A stretch of 22,842 bases of DNA from an uncultured Collinsella sp. (GTDB taxonomy: Bacteria; Actinomycetota; Coriobacteriia; Coriobacteriales; Coriobacteriaceae): positions 1 to 22,842 of the forward strand of contig UQUX01000017.1 in the NCBI GenBank assembly GCA_900544425.1, given 5' to 3'. Each line of letters opens with the position of its first letter. The first letter of the stretch is position 1. Shown piece by piece: positions 21,967-22,842 of the stretch. The position numbers and the translations under genes are program-made. The notes beneath the pieces were generated by a model. The model ran no database searches. It saw nothing but the letters and a program-made list of their open reading frames with translations, and had not been told where the DNA came from.

Positions 21967-22040
21967 TATGCGGCGGATTTCATTGCCTGTCATGGTAGCG
22001 CATGGAGAGGACTCCGGCTCAAGAGCAAACCCAGCCCCGC

Positions 22041-22065
22041 AAAAAACGCCAGACGAAGATGCGTT
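22041..22065 (-). terminator. Possible weak terminator of nth
   Basis: Short 5-bp AACGC/GCGTT stem with an 11-base loop, overlapping a run of six T on the minus strand (22046-22041), a few bases past the nth stop. Confidence 0.35.
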
Positions 22066-22070
22066 CCGCC

Positions 22071-22736
22071 CTACCCCGCTACGCGCACGCTGGGGCACAA
22101 ATCTGCCAGCGGACACTCGTCACACTTGGGTTTGCGGGCGTCGCAGATCTCGCGACCGAAGGTGATCCACTGATGGTTGACCGACTCCCAATACTCGTGC
22201 GGCAAAATCTTGAGCAGATCCTGCTCGGTCTTGAGCGGCTCCTTGGCATGTGTCTTGGGACTCAACATCAGGCGATGCGCAATGCGGTTGACGTGCGTGT
22301 CCACCGCAATGCCCTCCACGATGCCATACCCCACGTTGAGCACGATGTTCGCCGTCTTGCGTCCCACGCCCGGCAGCTTCACGAGTTCCTTCATGTCGGC
22401 CGGCACCTCGCCGCCATAGTCGGCGACGATCATCTGCGCGGCCTCCACGGCGTGCTTGGCCTTGCTCTTATAAAAGCCGAGTGACTTGATGGTGTCTGCC
22501 ACGTCAGCCACACTCGCCCCGGCCATGGCCTCGGGCGTGGGCCACTGGGCAAACAGCTTCGGCGTCACCTTGTTGACCTGCGCGTCGGTCGTTTGCGCCG
22601 AGAGCAACACCGCGATCAGCAGGCGGAAGGGATTCTCGTGGTCCAAAAAGCACTCGACCGGGCCATAGCGACGGTTGAGGCGCTCACACACCTCAACGGC
22701 GCGCTCGCGTTTGGCGGCATTGGTCTCGCGTGGCAT
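22071..22736 (-). CDS. nth: Endonuclease III (DNA glycosylase/AP lyase)
   Basis: 221 residues. Base-excision repair of oxidised pyrimidines. Visible: LLSAQTTDAQVNKVTP (44-59), the helix-hairpin-helix LPGVGRKTANIVL (121-133) with catalytic K127, catalytic D146 in VDTHVNRIAHRL, and the [4Fe-4S] cysteines C198, C205, C208 and C214 with the family spacing C-x6-C-x2-C-x5-C. The ATG at 22736 has GAGGAG upstream; a longer frame starts 24 bases earlier but would place the ribosome site inside the gene. Both catalytic residues and all cluster ligands are present. It lies upstream of mfd in the same direction. Confidence 0.97.
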   Translation of the reverse strand: MPRETNAAKRERAVEVCERLNRRYGPVECFLDHENPFRLLIAVLLSAQTTDAQVNKVTPKLFAQWPTPEAMAGASVADVADTIKSLGFYKSKAKHAVEAAQMIVADYGGEVPADMKELVKLPGVGRKTANIVLNVGYGIVEGIAVDTHVNRIAHRLMLSPKTHAKEPLKTEQDLLKILPHEYWESVNHQWITFGREICDARKPKCDECPLADLCPSVRVAG

Positions 22737-22799
22737 AACGACTCCTCGGCTCAACGGCACAATAAACTTATGGGCACAATTGTCCCACGTCCGAGACGC

Positions 22800-22842
22800 T
22801 TACGCCTCCAAGAATGCGCCGGTCTGACGGCTCCACAGGCTC
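22800..22842 (-). CDS. C-terminal 13 codons of an unidentified gene (cut by window edge)
   Basis: The minus strand reads SLWSRQTGAFLEA and stop at 22800-22802. It is open to the window edge with coding-like composition, and a 63-base gap separates it from nth. The fragment is too short to name. Confidence 0.35.
   Translation of the reverse strand, partial: SLWSRQTGAFLEA

Noticed and set aside
18617..22165. Very long plus-strand open frame (1182 codons) opposite mfd
   Set aside because: It is the antisense shadow of mfd, which has full domain structure, a ribosome site and all helicase motifs. The plus-strand translation shows no domain and is rich in His, Ala and Arg.

Overview
The window looks like a chromosomal segment of a high-GC Gram-positive gut bacterium of the class Coriobacteriia, most likely Collinsella. 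I infer this from GC-rich coding DNA with AT-rich promoters, strong GGAGG-type ribosome sites, the gene content, and several long intergenic palindromes. The genus call rests on impression; no database was searched.

Layout. (1) 1-953: start of recQ on the minus strand, running off the left edge. (2) About 1130-5075: an IS110-family element of the IS1111 type whose transposase gene is split by a complete IS21-family element (1822-4282) with a 6-bp target duplication. Removing the IS21 and one duplication restores an in-frame 355-residue transposase. The IS110 3' non-coding end folds into a candidate guide (bridge/seek) RNA. (3) 5080-8150: a palindromic repeat, a GntR/HutC regulator, a YitT-type membrane protein and a HAD phosphatase, all minus strand. 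(4) 8245-15509: a sugar-amine uptake and catabolism locus. It holds a mannose-family PTS (IIAB, IIC, IID) followed by a FrlB-like SIS deglycase, a DMT-family transporter, a second SIS deglycase, and a divergent second GntR/HutC regulator. (5) 15531-18134: GNAT acetyltransferase, threonine-aldolase-family enzyme and PAP2 phosphatase. (6) 18290-22736: mfd and nth (DNA repair), then the last codons of an unidentified gene.

How the genes may work together. The PTS plus two SIS proteins that keep the Glu...His pair of the fructosamine-6-phosphate deglycases resembles the gfr (glucoselysine/fructoselysine) system. The PTS would import and phosphorylate an Amadori compound, and the deglycases would release a hexose phosphate and a free amino acid. 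A 13-bp motif (ACGT, five AT-rich bases, ACGT) occurs upstream of the first gntR, the PTS operon and the DMT transporter, which suggests one regulon. A separate ATACAnGTT array fills the divergent promoter region of the second deglycase and second gntR.

Most unusual features: the candidate guide RNA, whose internal loop matches both flanks of the IS110; the nested insertion; the two operator families; a 40-45-bp repeat present three times; and four unrelated long palindromes in intergenic gaps.
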